This document shows, one piece after another, positions 1 to 7,459 of a stretch of 64,000 nucleotides of DNA (position 1 is its first letter; the number at the start of each line of letters is the position of its first letter). This DNA is from Tamilnaduibacter salinus (lineage in GTDB: Bacteria > Pseudomonadota > Gammaproteobacteria > Pseudomonadales > Oleiphilaceae), in NCBI RefSeq assembly GCF_003096655.1, contig NZ_QEKQ01000001.1, positions 310,001-374,000 on the forward strand, written 5' to 3'. Below the pieces are notes generated by a model, which was not told where the DNA came from, did not search any database, and worked only from the letters and a program-made list of their open reading frames with translations. The position numbers were made by a program, and so were the translations under genes.

Positions 1-350
1 AAATCATAACCTTCAGAGTTATCTCCATAACCACCATGGGTACCAAACCATTTACCGCTAATGCGTGATATCTCACCTTCAAAAGTGATTACACTTCCCT
101 TAAAAACCTCATTTATTTTTGGGTCATTAACAGTTTTGAGAGTAATTTCACGCTCAATAAGCTTTCCCTTCAGATCTATTGGGATTTTTGTTTTTGTGTA
201 GTGGTAACTCCCTGTAACTTCACCTTTTTCACTTACTACTAAGTTCATCTCAATAGGCACATTTGCAACATGGCCTTTTCCAACAAGGGAAACGCTAGCT
301 TGAGAGATAAAAGGGAAAAGTATTGCAAAAAAGAAAAGGTACTTCATCAT
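1..350 (-). CDS. Truncated secreted hypothetical protein (3' end outside window)
   Basis: Reading the minus strand from an ATG at 350 gives an open frame of 116 codons that runs off the window start. The product begins MMKYLFFFAILFPFISQA, a clear Sec-type signal peptide, so the protein should be exported. The mature part (GKGHVANVPIEMNLVVSEKG, then GSYHYTK, IDLKGKL, FEGEI, GKWFG) has the spaced G-S-Y-x-Y, L-x-G and G-x-W pattern of small beta-rich hypothetical proteins that add up short repeats; I do not recognise a named family. Codon use is strikingly AT-rich (many AAA, ATA, TTT codons) compared with every other gene in the window, suggesting recent acquisition. A second in-frame ATG lies at 347. 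There is only a weak GGA ahead of the start. Confidence 0.7.
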   Translation of the reverse strand, partial: MMKYLFFFAILFPFISQASVSLVGKGHVANVPIEMNLVVSEKGEVTGSYHYTKTKIPIDLKGKLIEREITLKTVNDPKINEVFKGSVITFEGEISRISGKWFGTHGGYGDNSEGYD

Positions 351-376
351 TTGAATTCCATTTAACAGCTAATTCA

Positions 377-395
377 ACGACAACCGTCGTATATC
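377..395. repeat. Dyad repeat copy 1 (ACGAC-N4-GTCGT)
   Basis: ACGACAACCGTCGTATATC is a short inverted repeat that shares its arms and its flanking ATATC with the two copies further right. It lies 27 bases upstream of the AT-rich gene that starts at 350 on the minus strand, so it could be an operator for that gene. Confidence 0.5.
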
Positions 396-493
396 ACACA
401 GTCGCCTATGTCCAACCCAAGTTATTCGATACGGCAGGATAATGTTAAGAAAAGAAGAAAGGTATGCCTGGATTCCGCTTTCCGTGCTATAGA

Positions 494-517
494 GATATAC
501 GACACCTGTCGTTGATC
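494..517. repeat. Dyad repeat copy 2 (ACGACA-CC-TGTCGT)
   Basis: The core ACGACACCTGTCGT at 499-512 has perfect 6-base arms with a CC centre and is preceded by GATAT. A half copy, CCTGTCGTCTATCTCCA, follows at 529-545 and directly repeats the right half CCTGTCGTTGATCTCCA (505-521). Confidence 0.55.
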
Positions 518-596
518 TCCAGACTAATCCTGTCGTCTATCTCCACGAGACTAGAACGTTCTCTTCCGGAAATCAAAGCGTTACGGAGTAGCCTCT

Positions 597-626
597 GGGG
601 ATATACGACAGGTGTCGTATACCCCC
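597..626. repeat. Dyad repeat copy 3, 30-bp palindrome
   Basis: GGGG, then a 20-base core TATACGACAGGTGTCGTATA (602-621) with perfect 9-base arms around GG, then CCCC. The whole 30 bases are palindromic apart from the centre and one outer pair. The core matches the arms of copies 1 and 2. Confidence 0.6.
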
Positions 627-650
627 GGTCCCGATTGTTAGGTCTCTTTG

Positions 651-698
651 GTCGCCTTCCCAGGCGACTCCGAAGTCGGAGACATCGGCTACAGGTGG
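651..698 (-). repeat. Dispersed intergenic repeat, module A copy 1
   Basis: Read on the minus strand this is CACCTGTAGCCGATGTCTCC followed by GACTTCGGAGTCGCC and a short GCCTGGGAAGGC hairpin. Near-identical copies occur at 43696-43748 and 50412-50462, and a degraded one at 53323-53386. The CTCCGAAGTCGGAG part is a palindrome. This copy is solitary, without the flanking arms seen at the other loci. Confidence 0.65.
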
Positions 699-791
699 CG
701 ATCCTTGTCCGTGATGTAGAAACCCATTGGCCATCCACCCCGCAGGCGTTACGCTGCTTGAACGCCCAATCAAATAAAAAGGAGGCCAGTG

Positions 792-1193
792 ATGTCACAT
801 CTCACCGGTTCGTGTCTGTGCGGCGCGGTGAAGATCCGTGTGCCGGATGAATTTCCCTTTATGGGCAACTGCCACTGTTCGGAGTGTCGCAAGTGGACGG
901 GCTCGGCGTATTCCTCGGCGGCGATGGTGGATGCCGGGGACTTTGAGGTGACGCAGGGGGAGGAGGCGATCAGCACCTACCAGAAGACGGATGAGACGGA
1001 CCTGGGCTTCTGTAAGCACTGCGGATCGAGCTTGTATTCCAAGAAGGTGAACCGGGGCAAGTACATCATCCGGCTGGGCATTCTGGATGATACGCCGACG
1101 CAGCGCCCGGCGGCCCACATTTTCGTGGGCTCCAAGGCGCCGTGGTACGAGATCAGCGACGGCCTGCAGCAGTTCGAGGAAGGGCCGAACTGA
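792..1193 (+). CDS. GFA family (CENP-V type) zinc-binding protein
   Basis: A 133-residue protein of the glutathione-dependent formaldehyde-activating enzyme (GFA)/CENP-V fold. The zinc ligands are plain: CLCG near residue 8, NCHCSEC near 27, and CKHCG near 73. The family includes Gfa and many uncharacterised thiol or zinc proteins, so the substrate cannot be given; direct formaldehyde-glutathione adduct formation is only one option. The ATG at 792 is preceded by AAAGGAGG at 778-785 with good spacing; a GTG three bases earlier is less likely. Its stop lies 2 bases from the stop of the convergent icmF gene, with no room for a terminator. Confidence 0.85.
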   Translation: MSHLTGSCLCGAVKIRVPDEFPFMGNCHCSECRKWTGSAYSSAAMVDAGDFEVTQGEEAISTYQKTDETDLGFCKHCGSSLYSKKVNRGKYIIRLGILDDTPTQRPAAHIFVGSKAPWYEISDGLQQFEEGPN

Positions 1194-1195
1194 CC

Positions 1196-4100
1196 CTACA
1201 TATTGCGCCGGTATTCGCCGCCGGTCTCGTACAGCACGTGGGAAATCTCGCCGAGCGAGCAGTGTTTCACCGCCTCCATGAGGGCATCAAAGGTGTTGCC
1301 CCGCTCGGCGGCCACTTGCTGTAGCCGGCTCAGGTGGCCGGCGCGTTCGTCCTGGTGCTGGCCCTGGAAGGCCCGGAGCTGGGCGATGCGCTGGTGTTTC
1401 TCGTCGTCATCGGAGCGCATCAGTTCCGGCTCTTCGGTGGCCTGTTCGCCGTCTTTCGGCAGGTAGGTGTTCACGCCGATGATCGGCAGGCTGCCATCGT
1501 GCTTGCGGTGTTCGTACACCATCGATTCTTCCTGGATCTTGCCGCGCTGGTACATGGTGTCCATCGCGGCGAGCACGCCCCCGCGGTCATTCAGCCGCTC
1601 GAATTCCTGCAGAACCGCTTCCTCCACCTGATCCGTCAGCCGCTCGATGATGAACGAGCCCTGCCAGGGGTTTTCGCAGGCGTTGAGCCCCAGTTCGCGA
1701 TTGATGATGAGCTGGATCGCCACGGCCCGGCGCACGGAGTCCTCCGTGGGTGTGGTGATCGCCTCGTCAAAGGCGTTGGTGTGCAGGCTGTTGCAGTTGT
1801 CGAGCAGCGCATACAGGGCCTGTAGTGTGGTGCGGATGTCGTTGAACTGCATCTCCTGGGCGTGAAGGCTGCGCCCGGAGGTCTGGATGTGGTACTTGAG
1901 CTTCTGGGAGCGCTCGCTGGCGCCGTAGCGGTTTTTCATGGCGCGGGCCCAGATCCGGCGGGCAACGCGGCCGATCACGGCGTACTCCGGGTCCATGCCG
2001 TTGCTGAAGAAGAAGCTCAGGCTCGGGGCGAAGTCGTCAATCGCCATGCCCCGTGACAGGTAATACTCCACCAGCGTGAAGCCGTTGGCGAGCGTGAAGG
2101 CCAGTTGCGTGATCGGATTCGCCCCGGCTTCGGCAATGTGATAGCCGCTGATCGACACGCTGTAGAAGTTCCGCACGCCGTGGTCCACGAAATACTGCTG
2201 GATGTCGCCCAGCATGTGCATGGCGAACTCGGTGGAGAAGATGCAGGTGTTCTGGGCCTGATCCTCCTTTAGGATGTCCGCCTGCACGGTGCCCCGGACA
2301 CGTTGAAGCGTCTCTTCCCGGATGCGGGCGTAGGTGTCGGCATCCACCACCTCATCGCCGTTGACCCCCAGCAGGCCGAGGCCCAGGCCGTTGTGCCCCG
2401 GGGGCAGTTCGGCGTCGTAGGTCGGGCGGTCCCGGTCGGCCAGTTGGCGTTGGACCTGTTCCCATTGCCCCGTTTCCTGGAGGTGTTTTTCCACCTGCTG
2501 GTCGATTGCCGCGTTCATGAAGAAGGCGAGGATCGTCGGCGCCGGGCCGTTGATGGTCATGGACACGGAGGTGGTTGGGTCACACAGGTCGAAGCCGGAG
2601 TAGAGCCGCTTCATGTCATCGACCGTGGCGATGGAGACGCCACTGTTGCCTACCTTGCCGTAGATGTCCGGCCGGCGGTCCGGATTCTCGCCGTAGAGCG
2701 TGACCGAATCGAACGCGGTGGAGAGCCGCGCCGCCGGCTGACCGGAGGCCAGGTAGTGGAAGCGCCGGTTGGTGCGCTCGGGGGTGCCTTCGCCGGCGAA
2801 CATGCGGGTCGGGTCTTCGCCCTCGCGGCGATAGGGGAACACGCCCGCCGTGTAGGGGTAATGGCCCGGCAGATTCTCGTTGCCGAGGAAGGTCAGCAGG
2901 TCGCCCCAGTCCCGGTAGCCGGGCGTGGCCACCTTGGGTACCGCCAGTTCGCTGAGTGAGTAGCGGTAGTTGTCGCCCTCAAAGACCTTGTCCCGCACCT
3001 GATACTGATAGCGTTCGCCTTCGACGCTCGCTTTCTTCTCCGGCCACTGGCGCAGGGCGTTCAGTAGTTCCGGGTCGAGTCGTTCGAGCGCCTGGTTGTA
3101 ACGGTCGCGCAGTTGCCGGATGGCATCATTCTCATGGGTCGTGTCGGAGTAGGGCGCCAGGGCCTCCGGAAGGTCCGGGTCGTCCAGTGCCTTCAGGGCG
3201 TTCCAGGCGGTCTGGGCGTCGCGGGCCGTGTCCGCCATCGCCTCAATCGTCTGCGCGTTGGCGCGGTTGTCTTCGGCGATCTCGGCCAGATAGCGGTCCC
3301 GTTCCGAGGCGATTAGCGGCGCGGTGTCCGGCAGGGCCCAGGGGAAGGCGGTGCTGGCCTCCCAGGTCAGCCAGTCGGACAGGTGCGAGAACAGGCCACT
3401 GACGCCTTCGTCGTTGAACTGGCTGGCATTGGTGGCGAATACCGGAATCTGCTCGTTATTCACATCGAACCGGTTGTGGTTGCGCTTCCATTGCTTGCGC
3501 ACATCCCGCAGGGCGTCCAGTGAGCCGCTGCGCTCGAACTTGTTGATGACGATGGTGTCCGCCAGGTCCAGCATGTCGATCTTCTCAAGCTGACTGGCAG
3601 CGCCGAAGTCGCTGGTCATCACGTAGATCGAGTGATCCACCATATCCACAATTTCCGAGTCGGACTGGCCGATCCCGGCGGTTTCCACCATCACCAGATC
3701 AAAGTCCGACTGTTTGAGGTAACGGATCGCATCGGCAAGCACGGCGCTGGTGGACTGGTGCTGGCGCCGGGTCGCCATGGAACGGAAGAACACCCGGTCG
3801 TTGCGCAGGCTGTTCATGCGGATGCGGTCGCCGAGCAGGGCGCCGCCCGTGCGTCGGCGGGTTGGGTCGATGGCCAGCACTGCCAGTCGTTTGCCCGGGC
3901 AGAACCGCAGGAAGCGGTTGATCAGCTCGTCGGTCAGGCTGGATTTGCCCGCGCCGCCGGTGCCGGTGAGGCCGATGACCGGGGTGTCGCTGTCCGCCAT
4001 CTCGGCCGGTGGGTGCTCCTGTTCAATGGCGGAGAGAGTGCGGGCAATCTGGGCAACGCTCGTCCGGGGATCGCTCCGGCGTTCCTGACGCCGTGCCTCC

Positions 4101-4513
4101 GCCCGGGACACCACATCGTCGATCATCGCCACCAGCCCCTGCTTCATGCCGTCGTTGGGGTGGTACAGACGGGTGACGCCGTATTCGTGCAGTGCGGTGA
4201 TCTCGTCCGGCGTAATGGTGCCGCCCCCGCCACCGAACACGGCCACGTGGCCGATGCCTTCCTCGTTCAGCCGGTCGATCAGGTAGCGGAAGAACTCCAT
4301 GTGCCCGCCCTGATAGGAGCTGATGGCGATGGCATCGGCGTCTTCCTGCAGCGCGGCGCGAACGATGTCATCCACGCTCCGGTTGTGGCCCAGGTGGATG
4401 ACTTCGCAGCCCTTGGTCTGGATCAGACGGCGCATGATGTTGATGGCGGCGTCGTGGCCGTCGAACAGGGAGGCGGCGGTAATGAAGCGCAGCGGGGTGG
4501 TGTCGTCGGTCAT
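1196..4513 (-). CDS. icmF: Fused isobutyryl-CoA mutase IcmF
   Basis: A 1105-residue adenosylcobalamin-dependent enzyme that interconverts isobutyryl-CoA and n-butyryl-CoA, with its own G-protein chaperone. Domain order matches IcmF: an N-terminal B12-binding domain (DGHD at 18-21, SYQGGH near 66, GGGGGT near 94); a MeaB-like GTPase domain with P-loop GTGGAGKS at 184-191, VETAGIGQSDSE near 276 and NKFE near 324; and a C-terminal mutase barrel from about 530 (AGVFPYRREGEDPTR). The fusion order separates it from methylmalonyl-CoA mutase. Length is close to characterised IcmF proteins. A divergent AraC regulator begins 126 bases away and probably controls it. The role would be in branched-chain acyl-CoA metabolism, consistent with leucine-type dehydrogenase and indolepyruvate oxidoreductase elsewhere in the window. 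Confidence 0.93.
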   Translation of the reverse strand: MTDDTTPLRFITAASLFDGHDAAINIMRRLIQTKGCEVIHLGHNRSVDDIVRAALQEDADAIAISSYQGGHMEFFRYLIDRLNEEGIGHVAVFGGGGGTITPDEITALHEYGVTRLYHPNDGMKQGLVAMIDDVVSRAEARRQERRSDPRTSVAQIARTLSAIEQEHPPAEMADSDTPVIGLTGTGGAGKSSLTDELINRFLRFCPGKRLAVLAIDPTRRRTGGALLGDRIRMNSLRNDRVFFRSMATRRQHQSTSAVLADAIRYLKQSDFDLVMVETAGIGQSDSEIVDMVDHSIYVMTSDFGAASQLEKIDMLDLADTIVINKFERSGSLDALRDVRKQWKRNHNRFDVNNEQIPVFATNASQFNDEGVSGLFSHLSDWLTWEASTAFPWALPDTAPLIASERDRYLAEIAEDNRANAQTIEAMADTARDAQTAWNALKALDDPDLPEALAPYSDTTHENDAIRQLRDRYNQALERLDPELLNALRQWPEKKASVEGERYQYQVRDKVFEGDNYRYSLSELAVPKVATPGYRDWGDLLTFLGNENLPGHYPYTAGVFPYRREGEDPTRMFAGEGTPERTNRRFHYLASGQPAARLSTAFDSVTLYGENPDRRPDIYGKVGNSGVSIATVDDMKRLYSGFDLCDPTTSVSMTINGPAPTILAFFMNAAIDQQVEKHLQETGQWEQVQRQLADRDRPTYDAELPPGHNGLGLGLLGVNGDEVVDADTYARIREETLQRVRGTVQADILKEDQAQNTCIFSTEFAMHMLGDIQQYFVDHGVRNFYSVSISGYHIAEAGANPITQLAFTLANGFTLVEYYLSRGMAIDDFAPSLSFFFSNGMDPEYAVIGRVARRIWARAMKNRYGASERSQKLKYHIQTSGRSLHAQEMQFNDIRTTLQALYALLDNCNSLHTNAFDEAITTPTEDSVRRAVAIQLIINRELGLNACENPWQGSFIIERLTDQVEEAVLQEFERLNDRGGVLAAMDTMYQRGKIQEESMVYEHRKHDGSLPIIGVNTYLPKDGEQATEEPELMRSDDDEKHQRIAQLRAFQGQHQDERAGHLSRLQQVAAERGNTFDALMEAVKHCSLGEISHVLYETGGEYRRNM

Positions 4514-4639
4514 GGAGGCTCACATTCGTGTAAATAGTCGTCATTTCAGTGTGAAAGCATCGAAACGGCGCTACCATGGCCTGTCATCACAAAAAAATAA
4601 TCATAAAATGACACAAACGAACGAGGCAGGAGAGTGCGG

Positions 4640-5641
4640 ATGAGCACCATCACGGTGTCCGTCACAATGATCGAGGCGGCGCTCCGGCACTATCCGGGGA
4701 GCGAGCAGGACGCGCAGGCGCTGTGTCGCGCCCACGGCGTGCCGCCCGGTCTGCTGCGGCGTGCGTACGCCCGCGTGTCGGCCGAGCATTATTCCAGCCT
4801 GTTGCAGGCGATCATGGTGGCAATGGGCGATGAGATGCTGGGCTATGGCCGGGTGCCGCATCGGCTCGGGACCTGGAAGATCATGGCCCACTCGGTGATC
4901 ACGGCGGAGACGCTGGGTGAGGCGCTGCGCCGGTACTGTCATTTCTTCCGGCTGTTCGACTGGGGGCTGGCGCCGCGTCTGGCGGTGGAGGACGACGAGG
5001 CGGTACTGACCCTGACGCCGACTGACCCCTCACAGCCGCTGGAGGATTACGCCCACGTGGCGACGCTGTTCTACTATCACCGGTTCGCGAGCTGGCTGGT
5101 GGATTTCCAGATTCCGGTGCTGGGCGTGGACATGCCGGCCGATCCGCCGGTGTATGCCGACGAGTTGCGGCCCATGTACCGATACGCGCCCATCCGGTTC
5201 GGGCGGGGCGTGTCCCGGATGCGGTTCGCCGCCAGCATGCTGGACCGCTCGTTGCAGCAGGACCGCCTGAGCCTGGAGACCTTTCTGGAAAACCCCAACC
5301 TGGTGATGGTGGCCCGCCGGTTTGACCGGGACAGCTGGCAGGCCAGGGTGCGGGCGATCATCCATCGCGAACCGGCGAACATGCCGTCGTTTGAACAGGT
5401 GGCCTCGGAGCTGCATCTGAACCCCCAGACACTCCGGCGGCGGCTCCGGCGCGAAGGCCTGACATTCAATGAGATCCGCAGTCAGGTCCGGCGGGACCTG
5501 GCCATCTACCATCTGTCCCGATCCCGGGATTCCGTCGAGACCATTGCCTACCGCGTGGGCTTCGCCGAGCCCAGCAATTTCATCCGGGCCTTCCGGCAAT
5601 GGACGGGGGTGACGCCGTTTACCTATCGCAAAGGGGGGTAG
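4640..5641 (+). CDS. AraC family transcriptional regulator (divergent to icmF)
   Basis: A 333-residue regulator with an Arabinose_bd-type N-terminal domain (about 20-200) and a C-terminal AraC double helix-turn-helix (about 230-330; LHLNPQTLRRRLRREG, then IAYRVGFAEPSNFIRAFRQW). Start at ATG 4640, with AGGAG at 4628-4632; a GTG at 4634 in the same frame is less well spaced. Regulators of this subfamily often sit next to acyl-CoA or lipid genes. Its divergent placement from icmF, across an AT-rich gap containing runs of A, suggests it activates icmF; that is inference from position. Effector unknown. Confidence 0.88.
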   Translation: MSTITVSVTMIEAALRHYPGSEQDAQALCRAHGVPPGLLRRAYARVSAEHYSSLLQAIMVAMGDEMLGYGRVPHRLGTWKIMAHSVITAETLGEALRRYCHFFRLFDWGLAPRLAVEDDEAVLTLTPTDPSQPLEDYAHVATLFYYHRFASWLVDFQIPVLGVDMPADPPVYADELRPMYRYAPIRFGRGVSRMRFAASMLDRSLQQDRLSLETFLENPNLVMVARRFDRDSWQARVRAIIHREPANMPSFEQVASELHLNPQTLRRRLRREGLTFNEIRSQVRRDLAIYHLSRSRDSVETIAYRVGFAEPSNFIRAFRQWTGVTPFTYRKGG

Positions 5642-5666
5642 CCGGCGGCGTGTCCCATTGTACGAA

Positions 5667-5921
5667 CTACGATGCGTCGGGTCGTCGGTCGCCTTCGAGG
5701 AAGTTCGCCACAAACACGGCTTTGCCGTAGGTCTCGAACGACCATTTCATGGCATCGGACAGCACGGCCATGACGTCGTCGTAATCCCCGAAGAGCTGGG
5801 TGCTCATCCGGTTGGGGTAGACCTCGACGGGGCTGTTCTCAAGCCGTTGGATCAGCGCCTTGATGGGTGCTTTGTAGTGATCGTTAAGGGGGTAGTAGCT
5901 GAGCTGCACAGAGAGAAACAT
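5667..5921 (-). CDS. Small thiamine-binding (YkoF/MTH1187-like) family protein
   Basis: An 84-residue protein starting MFLSVQLSYYPLNDHY, with LIQRLENSPVEVYPNRMST and a GDYDDVM segment. This is the layout of the single-domain MTH1187/YkoF ferredoxin-fold family, which binds thiamine or hydroxymethylpyrimidine in characterised members. Length fits a single-domain member. The ATG at 5921 is preceded by GGAGGACACC, an excellent ribosome binding site. It converges with the AraC gene (stop to stop 26 bases). Ligand here is not demonstrable from sequence. Confidence 0.72.
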   Translation of the reverse strand: MFLSVQLSYYPLNDHYKAPIKALIQRLENSPVEVYPNRMSTQLFGDYDDVMAVLSDAMKWSFETYGKAVFVANFLEGDRRPDAS

Positions 5922-6035
5922 GGTGTCCTCCGTCAGAATCGTGGTGATTTCCGATTACGGTATCATCATGTTCGCGCTGCCGTGAGCGGGTAGGATGACC
6001 ACACACAGACAGCAGGCTGGAGCGGTAACCGGATC

Positions 6036-6620
6036 ATGACCGAATCGATGGGCATCACCAATGTGCTGCACCGGATTCGTGAGCAGGCGGAAGGCGACGA
6101 GGTGGCCGTGGGGACCCTGATCGATGCCCTGGAGCATCGCGGGTTCGGTCCGCTTCTGCTGGCGCCAGCGCTGATCGCGCTGTTGCCGACATCCGGCATT
6201 CCCGGTGTGCCCAGCGTCTGCGGCCTCCTGATTTTCCTGATCGCCATCCAGGGGGCGCTGGGCAAGCGATCGCCGTGGGTGCCGGGGCGTCTGAGGCGCC
6301 TGAGCATGCGCCCTCAGACGCTGGTCAAGGTCGTTGACCGGGTACAGCCCTACACCCGGCGTATCGATCGGTGGTTCCGGCCCCGTTGGGTCTTCCTCAC
6401 CCGGGCACCGATCAACCGCATCGTCGCCCTTGGCTGTGCCGTGTCCGGTCTGACCATGATCCCGTTGGAGTTGGTGCCTTTTGCTGGCACCGCGCCGGCA
6501 CTGGCGATCACTCTGGCCGCGATCGGGATGAGCACCCGGGACGGCATCATGATTGTCGTGGCCAGTCTTGCCGCAGCGGGCACACTGGCATTGCTGGTCA
6601 CGCAATGGCCGTTCGGGTAG
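6036..6620 (+). CDS. ExoD family membrane protein
   Basis: A 194-residue inner-membrane protein of the exopolysaccharide synthesis ExoD family. Features: an amphipathic N-terminus, a PLLLAPALIALLPTSGIPGVPS segment near 40, and hydrophobic helices at about 45-72 and 128-190. ExoD was named for an effect on exopolysaccharide production and alkaline tolerance in rhizobia, but its biochemical role is unknown. The start codon is plausible but has only a weak upstream GGAGCGG. It is a stand-alone gene; no polysaccharide cluster is nearby. Confidence 0.82.
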   Translation: MTESMGITNVLHRIREQAEGDEVAVGTLIDALEHRGFGPLLLAPALIALLPTSGIPGVPSVCGLLIFLIAIQGALGKRSPWVPGRLRRLSMRPQTLVKVVDRVQPYTRRIDRWFRPRWVFLTRAPINRIVALGCAVSGLTMIPLELVPFAGTAPALAITLAAIGMSTRDGIMIVVASLAAAGTLALLVTQWPFG

Positions 6621-6640
6621 GGAGCCGGCCCATCAGAAGG

Positions 6641-6671
6641 AAAAAGGGCACCGCCGGAGTCCGGCGATGCC
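6641..6671 (-). terminator. Rho-independent terminator of the TetR gene
   Basis: On the minus strand GGCATCGCCGGA and TCCGGCGGTGCC form a 12-base stem with one weak pair, followed by CTTTTT. It lies 95 bases past the stop of the minus-strand TetR gene and also downstream of exoD, so it separates the two convergent genes. Confidence 0.7.
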
Positions 6672-6733
6672 AACGGGGGTTCACTCGGTTTCGGGAAGGG
6701 TGGGTGAATGGACGAGCAATGCCCGGCAGTAAT

Positions 6734-6745
6734 TAGACAAGTCTA
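6734..6745. promoter_or_regulatory. TetR-operator-like site downstream of the tetR gene
   Basis: TAGACAAGTCTA is a dyad with arms TAGAC/GTCTA. The same arms occur in the putative operator at 7362-7376, upstream of the same gene, and the surrounding ATTAGAC...TCTACT is also shared. Its position at the 3' end of the regulator is unusual. Confidence 0.45.
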
Positions 6746-6765
6746 CTAGTACGATAAAAAAACCA

Positions 6766-7350
6766 TCAGGCGCCGAGAACACGGTTGAACAATGTGCTTT
6801 CAAAACGCCGCATGGGTTCGACGGAGCGAGCCATCTTGGCCCGGAGCAGGGCACCCTGCCAGCCTGACAGCAGAAACGCGGCGGCGGTTTCCGGATCGAC
6901 ATCCTTCGGCACGTCGCCGGCCTCACGGGCTTCCGCGATGCAGTCGGCGAAACGGGACTCCCAGCCGGAAAACACGCGGTCCAGTCGGGCCCGGAACGCT
7001 TCGTTCTGCGCGGCCAGTTCCTGTCCCAGGTTGCCGATCAGGCAGCCTCGCGAATAATCGCAGGAGCACATGTCTTCCTCGCCCGCCTGCAGGTAGGCTT
7101 TGAGGCGTTCCAGCGGTGGCTGCGAGGTATCGCCGAGCGTCGCGTTCAGCCGGTCGTCGTACGTCTGTGCGTAGGCATCAATGACGGCCAGACCGAAATC
7201 ATCCTTGCTCTTGAAGTAGTGATAGAACGATCCTTTGGGTACGCCCGCTTCACTCAGAACCCGGTTGATGCCCGTGGCACTGAACCCGTTCTGCGTGATC
7301 AGTTCCGCGCCGGTCTGAATGATGGTGTCGCGAGTATCGTTCGTTGCCAT
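6766..7350 (-). CDS. TetR/AcrR family regulator (AcuR/NemR-like)
   Basis: A 194-residue repressor-type protein. The N-terminal helix-turn-helix is clear (LITQNGFSATGINRVLSEAG then GSFYHYFKSKDDF, about 17-53). The ligand domain contains CSCDYSRGCLIGNLGQELA (about 94-112), a cysteine-containing segment like those of AcuR/NemR-type regulators that sense reactive electrophiles; this suggests an electrophile or acrylate-like signal. No obvious target enzyme is adjacent: the ClC gene is divergent. A dyad TAGAC-N5-GTCTA sits 12 bases upstream of its start, compatible with autoregulation. Confidence 0.88.
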   Translation of the reverse strand: MATNDTRDTIIQTGAELITQNGFSATGINRVLSEAGVPKGSFYHYFKSKDDFGLAVIDAYAQTYDDRLNATLGDTSQPPLERLKAYLQAGEEDMCSCDYSRGCLIGNLGQELAAQNEAFRARLDRVFSGWESRFADCIAEAREAGDVPKDVDPETAAAFLLSGWQGALLRAKMARSVEPMRRFESTLFNRVLGA

Positions 7351-7361
7351 GGCGCAGAGAT

Positions 7362-7376
7362 TAGACCAGTCGTCTA
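7362..7376. promoter_or_regulatory. Putative TetR operator
   Basis: TAGACCAGTCGTCTA, arms TAGAC and GTCTA, lies between the TetR gene start (7350, minus) and the ClC gene (plus). It resembles the TAGAC...GTCTA boxes bound by NemR-like repressors. A matching dyad at 6734-6745 supports it being a true recognition sequence. Confidence 0.6.
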
Positions 7377-7459
7377 CTGGCTGTCAACGACGGTCGATCC
7401 TTGTATGTCGGCCTGCCTTCTCTACACTTTGACCATTCACCATGTGAAGGCCGCCCGGG

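Larger units (their letters stand above)
351..791. other. Gene-free region with dyad repeats
   Basis: No convincing gene lies here. One open frame (464-850) runs through repeats and into the next gene in another frame, so I reject it. The stretch holds three copies of a TACGACA/TGTCGTA dyad and one copy of a dispersed intergenic repeat (651-698), both listed separately. It joins the AT-rich left end to the GC-rich remainder, so it may be the boundary of an acquired segment. Confidence 0.6.

Noticed and set aside
464-850. 128-residue plus-strand frame over the dyad region
   Set aside because: It runs across palindromic repeats into the GFA gene in another frame and has no ribosome binding site.
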